Assembly: GCF_000802305.1 (NCBI RefSeq)
Contig: NZ_JTDK01000006.1
Span: 558,001-622,000, forward strand
Direction of reading: 5' to 3'
DNA from: Microbacterium mangrovi
GTDB taxonomy: Bacteria; Actinomycetota; Actinomycetes; Actinomycetales; Microbacteriaceae
DNA length: 64,000 nucleotides
The notes below the pieces were generated by a model. It was not told the origin of the DNA. It searched no databases and saw nothing but the letters and a program-made list of their open reading frames with translations. The position numbers were made by a program, and so were the translations under genes. Shown here piece after piece: positions 18,349-28,181 of this stretch (the first letter of the stretch is position 1; the number at the start of each line of letters is the position of its first letter).

Positions 18349-19083
18349 TCAGCCCACCGCCCGCTCGGTCCAGGCGGCGGCCTGCGGGCGCGCGACCGGG
18401 CTCTGGCTGCGCAGCCCGCCGGACGGATCGGGCAGCACGAGTCGTGCCCGACGCGGCACCGGCGACCGGCGGCTCTCGACCGTCACCGTGAGGACGCGCT
18501 CGGTGAGGTACCCGTACCCCGCCCCGAGCCCCGACCATTCGGGGGCGGCGATGCTCAGCGCGGCCTCGGCCTGGGGCCAGACTCCCTGGACCAGCAGCAC
18601 CGTGCCGCGATCCCGGAGGCGCGCGCCGAGGCGGGATGCCTCGGCCTCGCTCACCCGCCCCGGGGGTCGGGTCGCGACGACCGGCAGCACATCGGCGACG
18701 GCGGCGGTCACGGCGAGCCAGCGCTCGCCCGGGTCGGGGATGAGCACGAGCCGCGAGAGCTCGACGCCGAGCTGGGAGGCCGCCTCGATCCCGAGGTCGG
18801 GCATGCCCACCGCCGCGCACCACGAGCCGTCTTGCGAGGGCCGGGCCAGCAGAGCCAGCAGCAACGATGTCGAGGGGCCGATCGTGTAGGCCGCCCCGGC
18901 CCGGAGTCCTCCGCCGGGAAGGAGGTCGGACAGCGCCGGGTGCACCGGCAGCACGGATGCCCCCAGCCGCCGCCCCTGCACCTGCTCGACGCGGGAGCGC
19001 AGATGGGCGATGCGTGAGGTCGCGTCGCCACCGGTGCGCACGGGTGCGGCATCCAGCACCGCCATCGCCTGTTCCATCGTCAT
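18349..19083 (-). CDS. imuA: mutasome protein ImuA-like (RecA-fold)
   Basis: A 244-residue protein in the position of ImuA/ImuA'. Its middle part resembles a RecA/SulA-type core (LSDLLPGGGLRAGAAYTIG), but where a Walker A loop would be it reads TIGPSTSLLLAL, lacking the GKT, so it may not hydrolyse ATP. It is the first gene of imuA-imuB-dnaE2. ATG 19083 lies 17 bases after a perfect SOS box, so it should be LexA-repressed and induced by damage. Confidence 0.88.
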   Translation of the reverse strand: MTMEQAMAVLDAAPVRTGGDATSRIAHLRSRVEQVQGRRLGASVLPVHPALSDLLPGGGLRAGAAYTIGPSTSLLLALLARPSQDGSWCAAVGMPDLGIEAASQLGVELSRLVLIPDPGERWLAVTAAVADVLPVVATRPPGRVSEAEASRLGARLRDRGTVLLVQGVWPQAEAALSIAAPEWSGLGAGYGYLTERVLTVTVESRRSPVPRRARLVLPDPSGGLRSQSPVARPQAAAWTERAVG

Positions 19084-19099
19084 TCCCCGTCTTCAAGAA

Positions 19100-19115
19100 T
19101 AGAACTGATGTTCTA
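19100..19115. promoter_or_regulatory. LexA (SOS) box upstream of imuA
   Basis: TAGAACTGATGTTCTA is a perfect palindrome matching the Gram-positive LexA core GAAC-N4-GTTC. It lies 17 bases before imuA, where a repressor would block transcription of the mutasome operon. No other gene in the window has such a box that I could find. Confidence 0.9.
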
Positions 19116-19229
19116 CTGCGTCAATCGAGGCTTCGACGTTATCGCTCCCCTCCGACATCCAGACGGGCGACTTCCATAAGTTTTGTTCGAATGCGCCGCC
19201 TTTCGGCCGCGCGACGGGGAGAAGGGACG

Positions 19230-19274
19230 AAAAACGCGCGGCGCGGTGTGAATCGGATCACACCGCGCCGCGCG
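19230..19274 (-). terminator. intrinsic terminator of the M23 peptidase gene
   Basis: A perfect 17-base stem (19235-19251 with 19258-19274, loop ATCGGA) follows the M23 stop by about 20 bases and, read leftward, is followed by TTTTTCG. This is the clearest rho-independent terminator of the window; it also insulates the SOS operon. Confidence 0.9.
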
Positions 19275-19292
19275 CAGAAGGGGAACGGAGGG

Positions 19293-20159
19293 TTACGGCA
19301 TCGGCCCCACGTTGGCGAGCAGCCACTGGTACGGGTCGATCGGGGTGCCGTTGATGTGCACCTCGAAGTGCAGGTGGTTCGCCGTGGAGCGCCCCGTGCT
19401 GCCGACGAGTCCGATCAGCTGACCGGCCTTGACGCTCTGCCCGACCGAGACGACCCGGCTGCCGTAGGTCATGTGCCCGTAGACCGTGTCCAGGGACTTG
19501 CCGCCCGCACTGGACGAGATGACCACCGCCACGCCGTAGCCGTAGTAGCTCTCGCTCGAGACCTTGACCACGCCGTCGGTCGCCGCATAGATCGGGGTGC
19601 GCGCCGGGTCGAGGAGGTCGACGCCCATGTGCTCGCCACCGCGCGCCATGAAGCCGTCGCCGAGATGGTCGACGTGGGTCAGCGGCCAGCGGAACGTGCC
19701 GGAGCCCGGAGCGAAGGTGACGGTGCTCGACGTGCTCGAGGTCGAATAGGACGCGGTCTGCACTTTCGCGGCGGCCTTCGCCCGGGCGGCGGCGGCCGCT
19801 TCGGCCTTGGCCTTGGCGATGGAGTCGCCCGTGGTGGCCGAATACGAGTCCCGGGAGAGCGGCGCCTGCGTGGCACCCGAGGCGACGACGAGCTCCTGCG
19901 CGTCGGCGTTCGCGACCTGCTGGATCGTCCGCGCCTGCGCGGGCTGCTGCAGCGCGCTGTACGCCGGGATCGCCACGCCGAGCACCAGGGCCCCGATGAT
20001 GCCGTAGACCGCGAGGCTGCGCAGGGGTCCGCGACGACGACGTGCCGGCTTCGCAGCGGAACGGGTGCCGGTCGCCGGACCGGTCGTCGCGATCCTGGTG
20101 GATCGCCGGGTCACCGCCCGCTCATCTCGGGGAACGATCTGGGGATTCTCTTCAGTCAA
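19293..20159 (-). CDS. M23 (LytM-type) peptidoglycan metallopeptidase
   Basis: A 288-residue membrane-anchored protein. A basic cytoplasmic tail (1-48) is followed by one membrane segment (about 49-69), an Ala/Lys-rich stretch (113-133) and a C-terminal M23 domain with zinc ligands HMGVDL and HLHFEV plus YGHM. It should cleave peptide cross-links in the cell wall, or bind the wall if inactive; all catalytic residues are present. TTG at 20159 is chosen for its GGAGG seven bases upstream. It has its own strong terminator and a 210-base leader region, so it is probably a single-gene unit. Confidence 0.88.
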   Translation of the reverse strand: MTEENPQIVPRDERAVTRRSTRIATTGPATGTRSAAKPARRRRGPLRSLAVYGIIGALVLGVAIPAYSALQQPAQARTIQQVANADAQELVVASGATQAPLSRDSYSATTGDSIAKAKAEAAAAARAKAAAKVQTASYSTSSTSSTVTFAPGSGTFRWPLTHVDHLGDGFMARGGEHMGVDLLDPARTPIYAATDGVVKVSSESYYGYGVAVVISSSAGGKSLDTVYGHMTYGSRVVSVGQSVKAGQLIGLVGSTGRSTANHLHFEVHINGTPIDPYQWLLANVGPMP

Positions 20160-20243
20160 ACGTGACCTCCGCGGCCTCTGCGACTCCGTCGGCGCAGTGC
20201 GCGTGGGAGGCAGGCTCGTCGGAAATCTGCTCGGGTGCGGCCC

Positions 20244-20274
20244 GTGACGTTTCGGGATGCCGCTCTGACGTCAC
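20244..20274. repeat. inverted repeat in the leader of the M23 gene
   Basis: GTGACGT and ACGTCAC flank 17 bases about 85-115 bases before the M23 start. The region 20160-20371 has no gene. The repeat could be a regulator site or an RNA stem; I could not fit it to a known riboswitch. Confidence 0.35.
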
Positions 20275-20371
20275 CGTGCCGATGACGAGCTGGGAAGACC
20301 TCGGCGCGGGGTCCGTCGGCGGGGATTTCGCCTGTGGACGCGTTCCACGGTACCGGAAGGTAACGGAATTG

Positions 20372-21097
20372 TCACGCTCCGACGCGACGCACCGCGGCGT
20401 CCTCGTCGAGCAGGAAGAGATGCGATGCGACCTCCACGGGCAGCTCCAAGCCGTCCTCGACGCCGTCCATCTGCACGAGGACGTAGCCCTCGCTGTACCG
20501 GAAATCCCCGGTCGCGCCGGGAACGACGCCGGCCTCGCGAAGCTGGCGCAGCAGCTCGGGATCGACCTGCACGACCTCGGCCAGGCGGCGCACCGTGCCG
20601 CGCACGGGACCCCCCGCCGCATCGAGCGCCCGAACGAGGCCGGTGACGCCCTCTTCGAACGTGACCGTCGTCGGCGCGTCGCCGATCAGGTCGAGCCCCG
20701 GAATGGGATTGCCGTAGGGGGACTCGGTGGGGTGCCCGAGCAGCTCGACCAGGCGACGCTCAACGAGCTCGCTCATCACGTGCTCCCAGCGGCAGGCCTC
20801 TTCGTGCACGTACGCCCAGTCCAGCCCGATGACGTCGCTCAGGAGGCGCTCGGCCAGGCGATGCTTGCGCATCACGTCGACGGCCTTCTGCCGGCCGTCG
20901 TCGGTGAGCAGCAGCCGGCGGTCCTCGGAGACGACGACGAGACCGTCGCGCTCCATGCGCCCGACGGTCTGCGAGACGGTGGGTCCGGAGTGTCCGAGAC
21001 GCTCGGAGATGCGGGCGCGCAGCGGCGGGATGCCCTCTTCTTCGAGCTCCAAGATGGTGCGCAGATACATCTCGGTGGTGTCGATGAGGTCAGCCAT
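20372..21097 (-). CDS. DtxR/IdeR-family iron-dependent regulator
   Basis: A 241-residue metalloregulator. The N-terminal winged helix (LIDTTEMYLRTILELEEEGIPPLRARISERLGHSG, split here by the recognition helix PTVSQTVGRMER) and the metal-binding dimer domain (CRWEHVMS, with the Cys, Glu and His ligands) closely follow DtxR and IdeR rather than MntR. A C-terminal SH3-like domain follows. With Fe(II) bound it should repress iron-uptake genes. No iron-uptake gene or obvious iron box lies in this window, so its targets are elsewhere. It is monocistronic. Confidence 0.92.
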   Translation of the reverse strand: MADLIDTTEMYLRTILELEEEGIPPLRARISERLGHSGPTVSQTVGRMERDGLVVVSEDRRLLLTDDGRQKAVDVMRKHRLAERLLSDVIGLDWAYVHEEACRWEHVMSELVERRLVELLGHPTESPYGNPIPGLDLIGDAPTTVTFEEGVTGLVRALDAAGGPVRGTVRRLAEVVQVDPELLRQLREAGVVPGATGDFRYSEGYVLVQMDGVEDGLELPVEVASHLFLLDEDAAVRRVGA

Positions 21098-21160
21098 GTG
21101 CTCGTCTCGTGTGCTCGGCGTTCGCAGGGCGCACGCCGGTGGTGACGCCCCCGATCCAGC

Positions 21161-21886
21161 CTATCCTGCGACCGGCGCCCGGTCTCCGGCGGGGCGCGCC
21201 CCGACCCGCGCCTGGAAGCGGAACCGATCGCCCCGGAAGACGGACCGCGTCCACTCCACGATCCGGCCGTGCTCGTCCCACGCCGTGCGATGGACGACGA
21301 GCAGCGGCTGACCGACCTCGGTGCCCAGCAGAGCGGCCTCCTCGGGCGTCGCGAGGGCCGTCTCGACCTCGTCGTCGGCGCCCGCGATCGTCACCCCGCG
21401 CCGGTCCCGCAGCGTCCGGTAGAGCGACCCGTGCTCGGCGAGCTCCGCGGCCGAGACGGCGAACTCCGCGGGCAGCCGGGCCGTCTCGTGGGCGAGCGGC
21501 TCCTCCCCCACCCAGCGCACGCGCTCGATGCGCTGCACCGCCGCACCGGCGCCGACCTCGAGATGCGCGGCAGCCTCGGCATCCGCAACCTCGTCGGCCA
21601 TCTCGACGAGCACGCTGCGGGTGTCGCGGGCGCCCAGGTCCTCGCTGAAGGACGTCAGCTGGCGCACGTGCACCAGCTTCGGTTCGGCGACGAACGTGCC
21701 GCGGCCCTGCACCCGGTCCAGCCGCCCCTCGGCGACGAGCTCGGTGAGCGCCTGCCGGACGGTGGTGCGGGAGGTGCCGTACAGGTCGGCGAGCTCGCGC
21801 TCGGTGGGCAGCATCGTTCCCGGCGCCGCGCCGCCGATGAGCTCGAGGAGGCGCACCTTGCAGGCGTAGTACTTGGGGACACGCAT
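21161..21886 (-). CDS. DasR/NagR-like GntR-family regulator
   Basis: A 241-residue HutC-type GntR regulator: winged helix at about residues 10-65 ([29 protein letters not shown]) and a C-terminal UTRA domain that binds small ligands. Two dre-like palindromes lie in the gap to the divergent sugar carrier, and nagB and nagA follow, so the ligand is probably glucosamine-6-phosphate or N-acetylglucosamine-6-phosphate. ATG 21886 has GGAGG at ideal spacing; an earlier in-frame GTG is less likely. It should repress the GlcNAc operon and itself. Confidence 0.92.
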   Translation of the reverse strand: MRVPKYYACKVRLLELIGGAAPGTMLPTERELADLYGTSRTTVRQALTELVAEGRLDRVQGRGTFVAEPKLVHVRQLTSFSEDLGARDTRSVLVEMADEVADAEAAAHLEVGAGAAVQRIERVRWVGEEPLAHETARLPAEFAVSAAELAEHGSLYRTLRDRRGVTIAGADDEVETALATPEEAALLGTEVGQPLLVVHRTAWDEHGRIVEWTRSVFRGDRFRFQARVGARPAGDRAPVAG

Positions 21887-21914
21887 GGGCCGCCTCCGTA
21901 ATTTGATCACCATC

Positions 21915-21920
21915 TTGACA
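21915..21920 (+). promoter_or_regulatory. candidate -35 box of the GlcNAc operon
   Basis: A perfect TTGACA stands just before the first dre-like site. The expected -10 position (21938-21943) is poor, so activity is uncertain. The overlap of the spacer with the operator fits repression by the GntR protein. Confidence 0.45.
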
Positions 21921-21926
21921 AACCAA

Positions 21927-21942
21927 ATTGGTCTATGCCAAT
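21927..21942. promoter_or_regulatory. dre-like operator 1
   Basis: ATTGGTCTATGCCAAT is a near palindrome of the DasR-responsive type. It lies between the divergent GntR regulator and the MFS carrier, over the spacer of a candidate promoter. Confidence 0.75.
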
Positions 21943-21955
21943 CTTAGACCCACGA

Positions 21956-21971
21956 ATTGGTCTAGACCATG
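21956..21971. promoter_or_regulatory. dre-like operator 2
   Basis: ATTGGTCTAGACCATG contains the perfect 12-base palindrome TGGTCTAGACCA, the core of the DasR consensus. Its centre is 29 bases from that of operator 1. A further half-copy, TGGTCTGACC, follows at 21970-21979. Confidence 0.85.
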
Positions 21972-22016
21972 GTCTGACCCGCACGAACCAACGCCGGAAA
22001 CCCAGAAGGAGCCAAA

Positions 22017-23489
22017 GTGGGCATTCTGAAAGAAATCCGCCACTCGTCGAGGCTCGCCGTCCTCGTCGCCGTGGCCGCCGCGACCGTCGGCATCATCTAC
22101 GGATACGACTCGTCGAACATCGGCGGCGCCCTCGACTTCATCGCCAAGGACTTCCACATCACGTCGCCGGCGGAGCTCGGACTGCTCACCTCGTACGTGA
22201 TCTTCGGCGAGATCGCCGGCGCCCTCGCCGGCGGCTGGCTCGCCAACCGCTTCGGCCGTCAGCGCATGATGGTGCTGGTGGCGATCCTGTTCACGGCCTT
22301 CTCGCTGCTGTCGGGGCTCGCGTGGAGCGTCGCCTCCCTCGCGATCTTCCGCGTGCTCCTCGGCCTCGCGATCGGCATCTCGATCGTCGTCGTGCCGATG
22401 TTCGTCGCCGAGTCCTCCCCCATCAAGATCCGCGGCGCGCTGCTGGTCATGTACCAGGTCGCCACCGTCACCGGCATCATCCTCGGGTACCTCGTCGCGT
22501 GGGCCCTCGCCGGCCTCGGCAGCTGGCGCCTGATGCTCGGGCTCGCCGCCGTGCCCGGCATCCTCATCACGCTGCTGCTGCTGCGCGCTCCCGACACACC
22601 GCGCTGGTACATGATGCGCGGTCGCCGCGACGACGCGGCCCGCGTGCTCGAGCGAATCGACCCCGACACCGACACCCACGCCGAGCTCGACAGCATGGAG
22701 CAGGACCTGCGCGAGGCCCAGGAGAAGAAGAAGTCGGGAGCGTCGATCTTCAGGCAGATGACCACCCGTCCGTATCGCCGCGCCCTGTTGTTCGTCATCG
22801 GCCTCGGATTCGCCGTGCAGATCACCGGCATCAACGCGATCGTCTACTACAGCCCGCAGATCGTGAAGGCCATGGGCTTTCCCCCCACCGACACGGCCGC
22901 GATCTTCGGCATCCCCGTCCTCGTGCAGGTCGCCGGCCTGATCGCCGTCTTCGTGTCGATGTCGGTCGTCGACAAGTTCGGCCGTCGCCCCGTGCTCCTG
23001 ACGGGCATCGGCATCATGATCGCCGCCGGCGCGATCATGGTCTACACCTTCGCCGTCGGCGCCGCCGGTCAGACCGACCCGACCGACATCCACCTCTCCA
23101 GCGGCTACGCGATCCTCGGATTCATCGGCCTGATGCTCTTCAACATCGGCTTCACGTGCGGCTTCGGCGCCCTGGTCTGGGTATACGCCGGCGAGACCTT
23201 CCCGTCGCACCTGCGCGGAGCCGGCTCGTCGACGATGCTCACCAGCGACCTGGTCGCCAACTACATCGTCGGCGTCGCGTTCCTGCCGATGCTGCAGATC
23301 CTGGGCGGCGGCGGAACCTTCGCGGTGCTCGGCGGGTTCGCAGTCCTCGCCTTCCTGTTCGTGCTGAAGTTCGCCCCCGAGACCAAGGGGCGCCCGCTCG
23401 ACGACATCCGCCTCTTCTGGGAGAACGGCGGCAAGTGGCCGAAGGCCGCCCCGTCCTCCGAGACCGCCGCCCGCCGGGGCGACGCGTGA
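22017..23489 (+). CDS. MFS sugar-porter carrier, probably for GlcNAc
   Basis: A 490-residue, twelve-segment carrier of the sugar porter family: GYDSSNIGGAL in helix 1, NRFGRQR after helix 2, the second-half DKFGRRP loop, and PETKGR near the C-terminus. GTG 22017 has GAAGGAG upstream. It leads the operon carrier-nagK-nagB-nagA behind two dre-like sites, so it probably imports N-acetylglucosamine or a related free amino sugar by proton symport, in contrast to the PTS route. Glucose transport cannot be excluded. Confidence 0.88.
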   Translation: MGILKEIRHSSRLAVLVAVAAATVGIIYGYDSSNIGGALDFIAKDFHITSPAELGLLTSYVIFGEIAGALAGGWLANRFGRQRMMVLVAILFTAFSLLSGLAWSVASLAIFRVLLGLAIGISIVVVPMFVAESSPIKIRGALLVMYQVATVTGIILGYLVAWALAGLGSWRLMLGLAAVPGILITLLLLRAPDTPRWYMMRGRRDDAARVLERIDPDTDTHAELDSMEQDLREAQEKKKSGASIFRQMTTRPYRRALLFVIGLGFAVQITGINAIVYYSPQIVKAMGFPPTDTAAIFGIPVLVQVAGLIAVFVSMSVVDKFGRRPVLLTGIGIMIAAGAIMVYTFAVGAAGQTDPTDIHLSSGYAILGFIGLMLFNIGFTCGFGALVWVYAGETFPSHLRGAGSSTMLTSDLVANYIVGVAFLPMLQILGGGGTFAVLGGFAVLAFLFVLKFAPETKGRPLDDIRLFWENGGKWPKAAPSSETAARRGDA

Positions 23490-24430
23490 TCCCCGATCAC
23501 GGGACACCGACGGGGCCGGCATCCACCGGTCCCGTCGGGGCGGGCCTCGTGCTCGGCATCGACGTGGGCGGGTCCAAGACGCACGCCGTGCTCAGCGACG
23601 GCGCGACGGTGCACGCCGACATCCTGGCCGGCTCCGCGAATCCGGCATCCGTCGGCGTCGAGGAGGCGTCCCGCCAGCTCGGCATCGTGTTCGCGCAGCT
23701 CGGGGACGCCCCGATCACCGCGATCTGCGCCGGTGTCGCCGGGGCCGACTCCCCCGGCGGCGAAGAGCGGTTCCGTGCTCTGCTCACGCTGCGGGCGCCG
23801 AACGCGGCGATCCGGGTGGTGCACGACTCGGAGCTGCTGCTGGCCGCCGCCGGCCGCACCACGGGCATCGCGGTGATCTCCGGCACGGGCTCGGCCGGCT
23901 GGGGGCGCGACGCCCACGGGCACACCGCCCGGTCCGGCGGCTGGGGGTACCTGCTCGGCGACGAGGGCAGCGGGTACTGGGTGACCCGGATGGCCGTGCG
24001 GCACGCCCTGGAACGGGTCGATCTGGGCGAGCCCGCCGACCGGCTCTCGCAGCAGCTGGCCGCCGACTGCGGACTGCAGGACCCGGCCGACATCCTCGAC
24101 CACTTCTACTCCCACCCCGAGCGCCGCTACTGGGCCGGCCGGGCCCGGGTCGTCTTCGAGCTCGCGGCCGACCGCGAACCGGTCAGCGCCGCGATCGTGG
24201 CCGCCGCGGCCGACGCCCTCACCCACATCGCCACGAGCGTCGCGTACCGGCTCGGGATGCCCGGACCCGTCGTCCTCGCCGGCGGCCAGGCCGTCCATCA
24301 GCCGCTGCTGCAGCAGGCGGTGCGCGAACGCCTCGCGGTCCGCGGCATCCACGACCTGGAGATCCTCACCGCCGCTCCCGTCTCGGGCGCCGTGCGCCTG
24401 GCCGCCGAACTCCTCACCCCGTCTCTCTGA
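23486..24430 (+). CDS. BadF/BadG-type N-acetylglucosamine kinase
   Basis: A 314-residue ASKHA-fold kinase: phosphate 1 loop GIDVGGSKTHAVL near residue 28, phosphate 2 region ISGTGSAGWG, then GGWGYLLGDEGSGYW, all as in the BadF/BadG/BcrA/BcrD family that includes eukaryotic GlcNAc kinase. It should phosphorylate the GlcNAc brought in by the MFS carrier to GlcNAc-6-P, the NagA substrate. GTG 23486 overlaps the carrier stop by four bases, so the two are coupled. Confidence 0.88.
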   Translation: MIPDHGTPTGPASTGPVGAGLVLGIDVGGSKTHAVLSDGATVHADILAGSANPASVGVEEASRQLGIVFAQLGDAPITAICAGVAGADSPGGEERFRALLTLRAPNAAIRVVHDSELLLAAAGRTTGIAVISGTGSAGWGRDAHGHTARSGGWGYLLGDEGSGYWVTRMAVRHALERVDLGEPADRLSQQLAADCGLQDPADILDHFYSHPERRYWAGRARVVFELAADREPVSAAIVAAAADALTHIATSVAYRLGMPGPVVLAGGQAVHQPLLQQAVRERLAVRGIHDLEILTAAPVSGAVRLAAELLTPSL

Positions 24431-24447
24431 ACACAGGAAGCCCCATC

Positions 24448-25239
24448 ATGCAGATCGTCATCGTCCCCACCCCGGCCGAGGTCGGCGCCGTCGCCGCCGC
24501 GAAGATCGCGAAGGTCGTCCGCACCAAGGCCGACGCCGTGCTCGGCGTCGCCACCGGCTCGTCCCCGCTGGCCATCTACGCGGAACTCGAGCACCGCAAG
24601 TCCGCCGGCGAACTCGACTTCACCGCCGTCCGCGCCTTCGCCCTCGACGAGTACGTGGGCATCGACTACGCCCACGAACAGAGCTATCACAGCGTCATCC
24701 GGCGCGAGGTCACCGACCGACTCGGCCTCAACCCCGCCCTCGTCCACGTCCCCGACGGGGCGGCCGCGGACATCGCGCGCGCGTGCGCGGACTACGAGCA
24801 GCTCATCGCCGAGGCCGGCGGGGTGGACATCCAGATCCTCGGGATCGGCACCAACGGGCACATCGGCTTCAACGAGCCGACCTCCTCGTTCGCCTCCCGC
24901 ACCCGCATCAAGACGCTCGCGCCGCGCACCCGCGAGGACAACGCGCGCTTCTTCGACGGCGACCTCGCCCAGGTGCCCACGCACTGCCTCACGCAGGGAC
25001 TCGGCACGATCCTCGCCGCCCGCCGGCTCGTGCTGGTCGCGACCGGGGCGGCGAAGGCCGACGCCGTCGCCGCGATGGTCGAAGGACCGCTGTCGAGCAT
25101 GTGCCCCGGATCCGCGCTGCAGCTGCACCCGGATGCCACGGTCGTGATCGACGAGGATGCCGCCGCGCGCCTGACGCTGACCGACTACTACCGGCACACG
25201 TTCGCGAACCTGCCCGAGTGGCAGCGATACGAGGTCTGA
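24448..25239 (+). CDS. nagB: glucosamine-6-phosphate deaminase
   Basis: A 263-residue NagB. It shows the substrate loop GVATGSSPLAIY, the catalytic region ALDEYVG and the signature GIGTNGHIGFNEP. It converts glucosamine-6-P to fructose-6-P and ammonia in the cytoplasm, the last step of the pathway encoded here. It starts 17 bases after the kinase with AGGAAG upstream, and nagA follows four bases later. Length is normal. Confidence 0.96.
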   Translation: MQIVIVPTPAEVGAVAAAKIAKVVRTKADAVLGVATGSSPLAIYAELEHRKSAGELDFTAVRAFALDEYVGIDYAHEQSYHSVIRREVTDRLGLNPALVHVPDGAAADIARACADYEQLIAEAGGVDIQILGIGTNGHIGFNEPTSSFASRTRIKTLAPRTREDNARFFDGDLAQVPTHCLTQGLGTILAARRLVLVATGAAKADAVAAMVEGPLSSMCPGSALQLHPDATVVIDEDAAARLTLTDYYRHTFANLPEWQRYEV

Positions 25240-25243
25240 GCGG

Positions 25244-26401
25244 ATGCCCCTGATCAGCGCCGCACGGGTGGTCACCGCGACCGCCGTGCACTCTCCGGGC
25301 TGGATCGACACTCGCGCCGACGGCACCGTGGTCGCCGTGGGCAGCGGCGTCCCGCCGCGCACTCCCGACGCGGATCTCGGCGCCGCCACCGTCGTGCCCG
25401 GCTTCGTCGACATGCACGTGCACGGCGGGGGCGGCGGCGACTACACCGACCTCGACGAGGCCTCGGTGCGGCGGGCGCGGGCGGCGCACTTCGCGCACGG
25501 GACGACGACGAGCATGGCCAGCCTCGTCGCCGCCGACCCGCAGCGGCTGCGCACCCAGGTCGACCTCCTGTCCGGCCTCGTCCGTGAGGGCGTCGTCGAC
25601 GGCATCCACCTCGAAGGCCCCTGGATCAGCCCCGACCGCTGCGGCGCCCACGACCCGGCCGCGCTGCGCGCCCCGGACGGGGGCGAGCTCGCCGACCTCC
25701 TCGCCCGCGCCGACGGGACGATCCGGATGATCACGTTCGCCCCGGAGCTGCCGGGCGCCCTCGACGCGATCCGGCAGACGGTGGATGCCGGATCGATCGC
25801 CGCGGTCGGTCACACGGACGCCTCGTACGAGCAGGTCGCCCCCGCCGTGGATGCCGGGGCGACGGTCGCCACCCACCTGTTCAACGCGATGCGGCCGATC
25901 CATCACCGCGACCCCGGACCCGTCGTGGCGCTCCTCGGCGACCCGCGGGTGACGATCGAGATGATCGCGGACGGCACGCACCTGCATCCCGAGCTGTACC
26001 GGCACGCGCTGGATGCCGCCGGCGCCCACCGCGTGGCCCTGGTCACCGACGCGATGGCCGCCGCCGCGCTCGGCGACGGCCAGTACACGCTCGGCGAGCT
26101 GCGCGTCGAGGTGCGCGACGCGGTCGCCCGCATCGCCGGCACCGACACGATCGCCGGAAGCACGACGACGATGGACGCGCTCTTCCGCGCCGCCGTGCAC
26201 GCGGGCGGCGGCCTGGACGGCCCCGACCCGGACGCTGCGCTCACCGCGGCGGTGCGGCAGACCGCGACCACGCCGGCACACGCGATCGGCTGGGCGCACG
26301 TCGGAGACCTCGCCCCGGGGCTGCGCGCCGACTTCGTGGTGCTCGACGAGAGCCTCCGCGTCACGCGGGTTCACGCGGCGGAGGCGTCCGGAGCGCGCCT
26401 C

Positions 26402-26404
<3 letters not shown>
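25244..26404 (+). CDS. nagA: N-acetylglucosamine-6-phosphate deacetylase
   Basis: A 386-residue amidohydrolase. It has the metal motif HVHGGGGGDYTD, the HLEGPWIS loop with the metal-binding Glu, GHTDAS and HLFNAM, and the acid Asp in LVTDAM. It removes acetate from GlcNAc-6-P to give the NagB substrate. It is the last gene of the GlcNAc operon; its TAG stop is part of the TAGAAT box of serC. Confidence 0.96.
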
Positions 26405-27544
<1,140 letters not shown>

Positions 27545-27556
27545 CCCGCGACCGAG

Positions 27557-27593
27557 ACGAGCGCCCGCCGAGCAGGACTCGGCGGGCGCTCGT
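27557..27593. terminator. bidirectional hairpin between serC and the DUF3027 gene
   Basis: A perfect 16-base stem (27557-27572 with 27578-27593, loop CAGGA) lies between the convergent genes. There is no T-run on either side, as is common for actinobacterial terminators. Confidence 0.75.
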
Positions 27594-27614
27594 CGCGTGC
27601 GGCGGAGGACCGAT

Positions 27615-28181
27615 TCAGTCCTGGGCGAGCTGGGGCTCGGCCTCGCCGAGGGCGTCGATGTCCACGCCGTCGACGTCGTCGTCGTCGTGGAGGTCGTCGA
27701 CGTCGAGGTCGTCCTCGTGATCCTCATCGTCGCGGTCGAACTCGTCGTCCGAGTCCTCGTCATCGAGGTCGTCGCCGTCGAACTCGTCGTCCGCGTCCTC
27801 GTCGGACTCGTCGTCTTCGTCGTCGTCGGCTTCCGCTTCGGCCGCCGCGGCGGCCAGCTCCGCCTGGTGCGCGTGATAGTCGGCGAGCCGGTCCGCCCAC
27901 GGCACCCAGTCCGGAGCGAGCAGGGCGTCATCGCCGGGCAGCAGTTCGGCTTCGAGCACCGTGGGCTCGGCATCCTCGACCTGGCCGATGCTCACCGTCC
28001 AGAACCAGCCCGGGTAGCCCGGCAGCCGGTTGACGAACCGCAGCGACACCGTGCCGTCGGCTTCGACGCCGTAACCGGCCGCCTCGCCGACGCTCGCCGG
28101 CGTCGTGATCTCGTGCAGCGCGGCCAGCGCCACATCGTGCGCGGCGACCGCGAGCGCGTCGCTGTCAGGCGTCGAAGTCAT
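27615..28181 (-). CDS. DUF3027 protein with a very acidic tail
   Basis: A 188-residue protein. Residues 1-105 match the actinobacterial DUF3027 pattern (GYPGWFWTVSIGQ and LLAPDWVPWADRL). Residues 118-188 are an almost unbroken run of Asp and Glu in repeated D-D-E-F-D-like units, surely disordered. The function is unknown. Its start overlaps the end of the cold-shock gene by 17 bases, so the two are coupled, a conserved neighbourhood in related genomes as far as I recall. The repeat could vary in length between strains. Confidence 0.85.
   Translation of the reverse strand: MTSTPDSDALAVAAHDVALAALHEITTPASVGEAAGYGVEADGTVSLRFVNRLPGYPGWFWTVSIGQVEDAEPTVLEAELLPGDDALLAPDWVPWADRLADYHAHQAELAAAAAEAEADDDEDDESDEDADDEFDGDDLDDEDSDDEFDRDDEDHEDDLDVDDLHDDDDVDGVDIDALGEAEPQLAQD

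Noticed and set aside
20160..20371. Possible c-di-AMP (ydaO-type) riboswitch before the M23 peptidase
   Set aside because: Such riboswitches do occur upstream of wall hydrolases in actinobacteria, but I could not find the conserved GGGUGAA and CUAACC-like elements here; only an inverted repeat remains.
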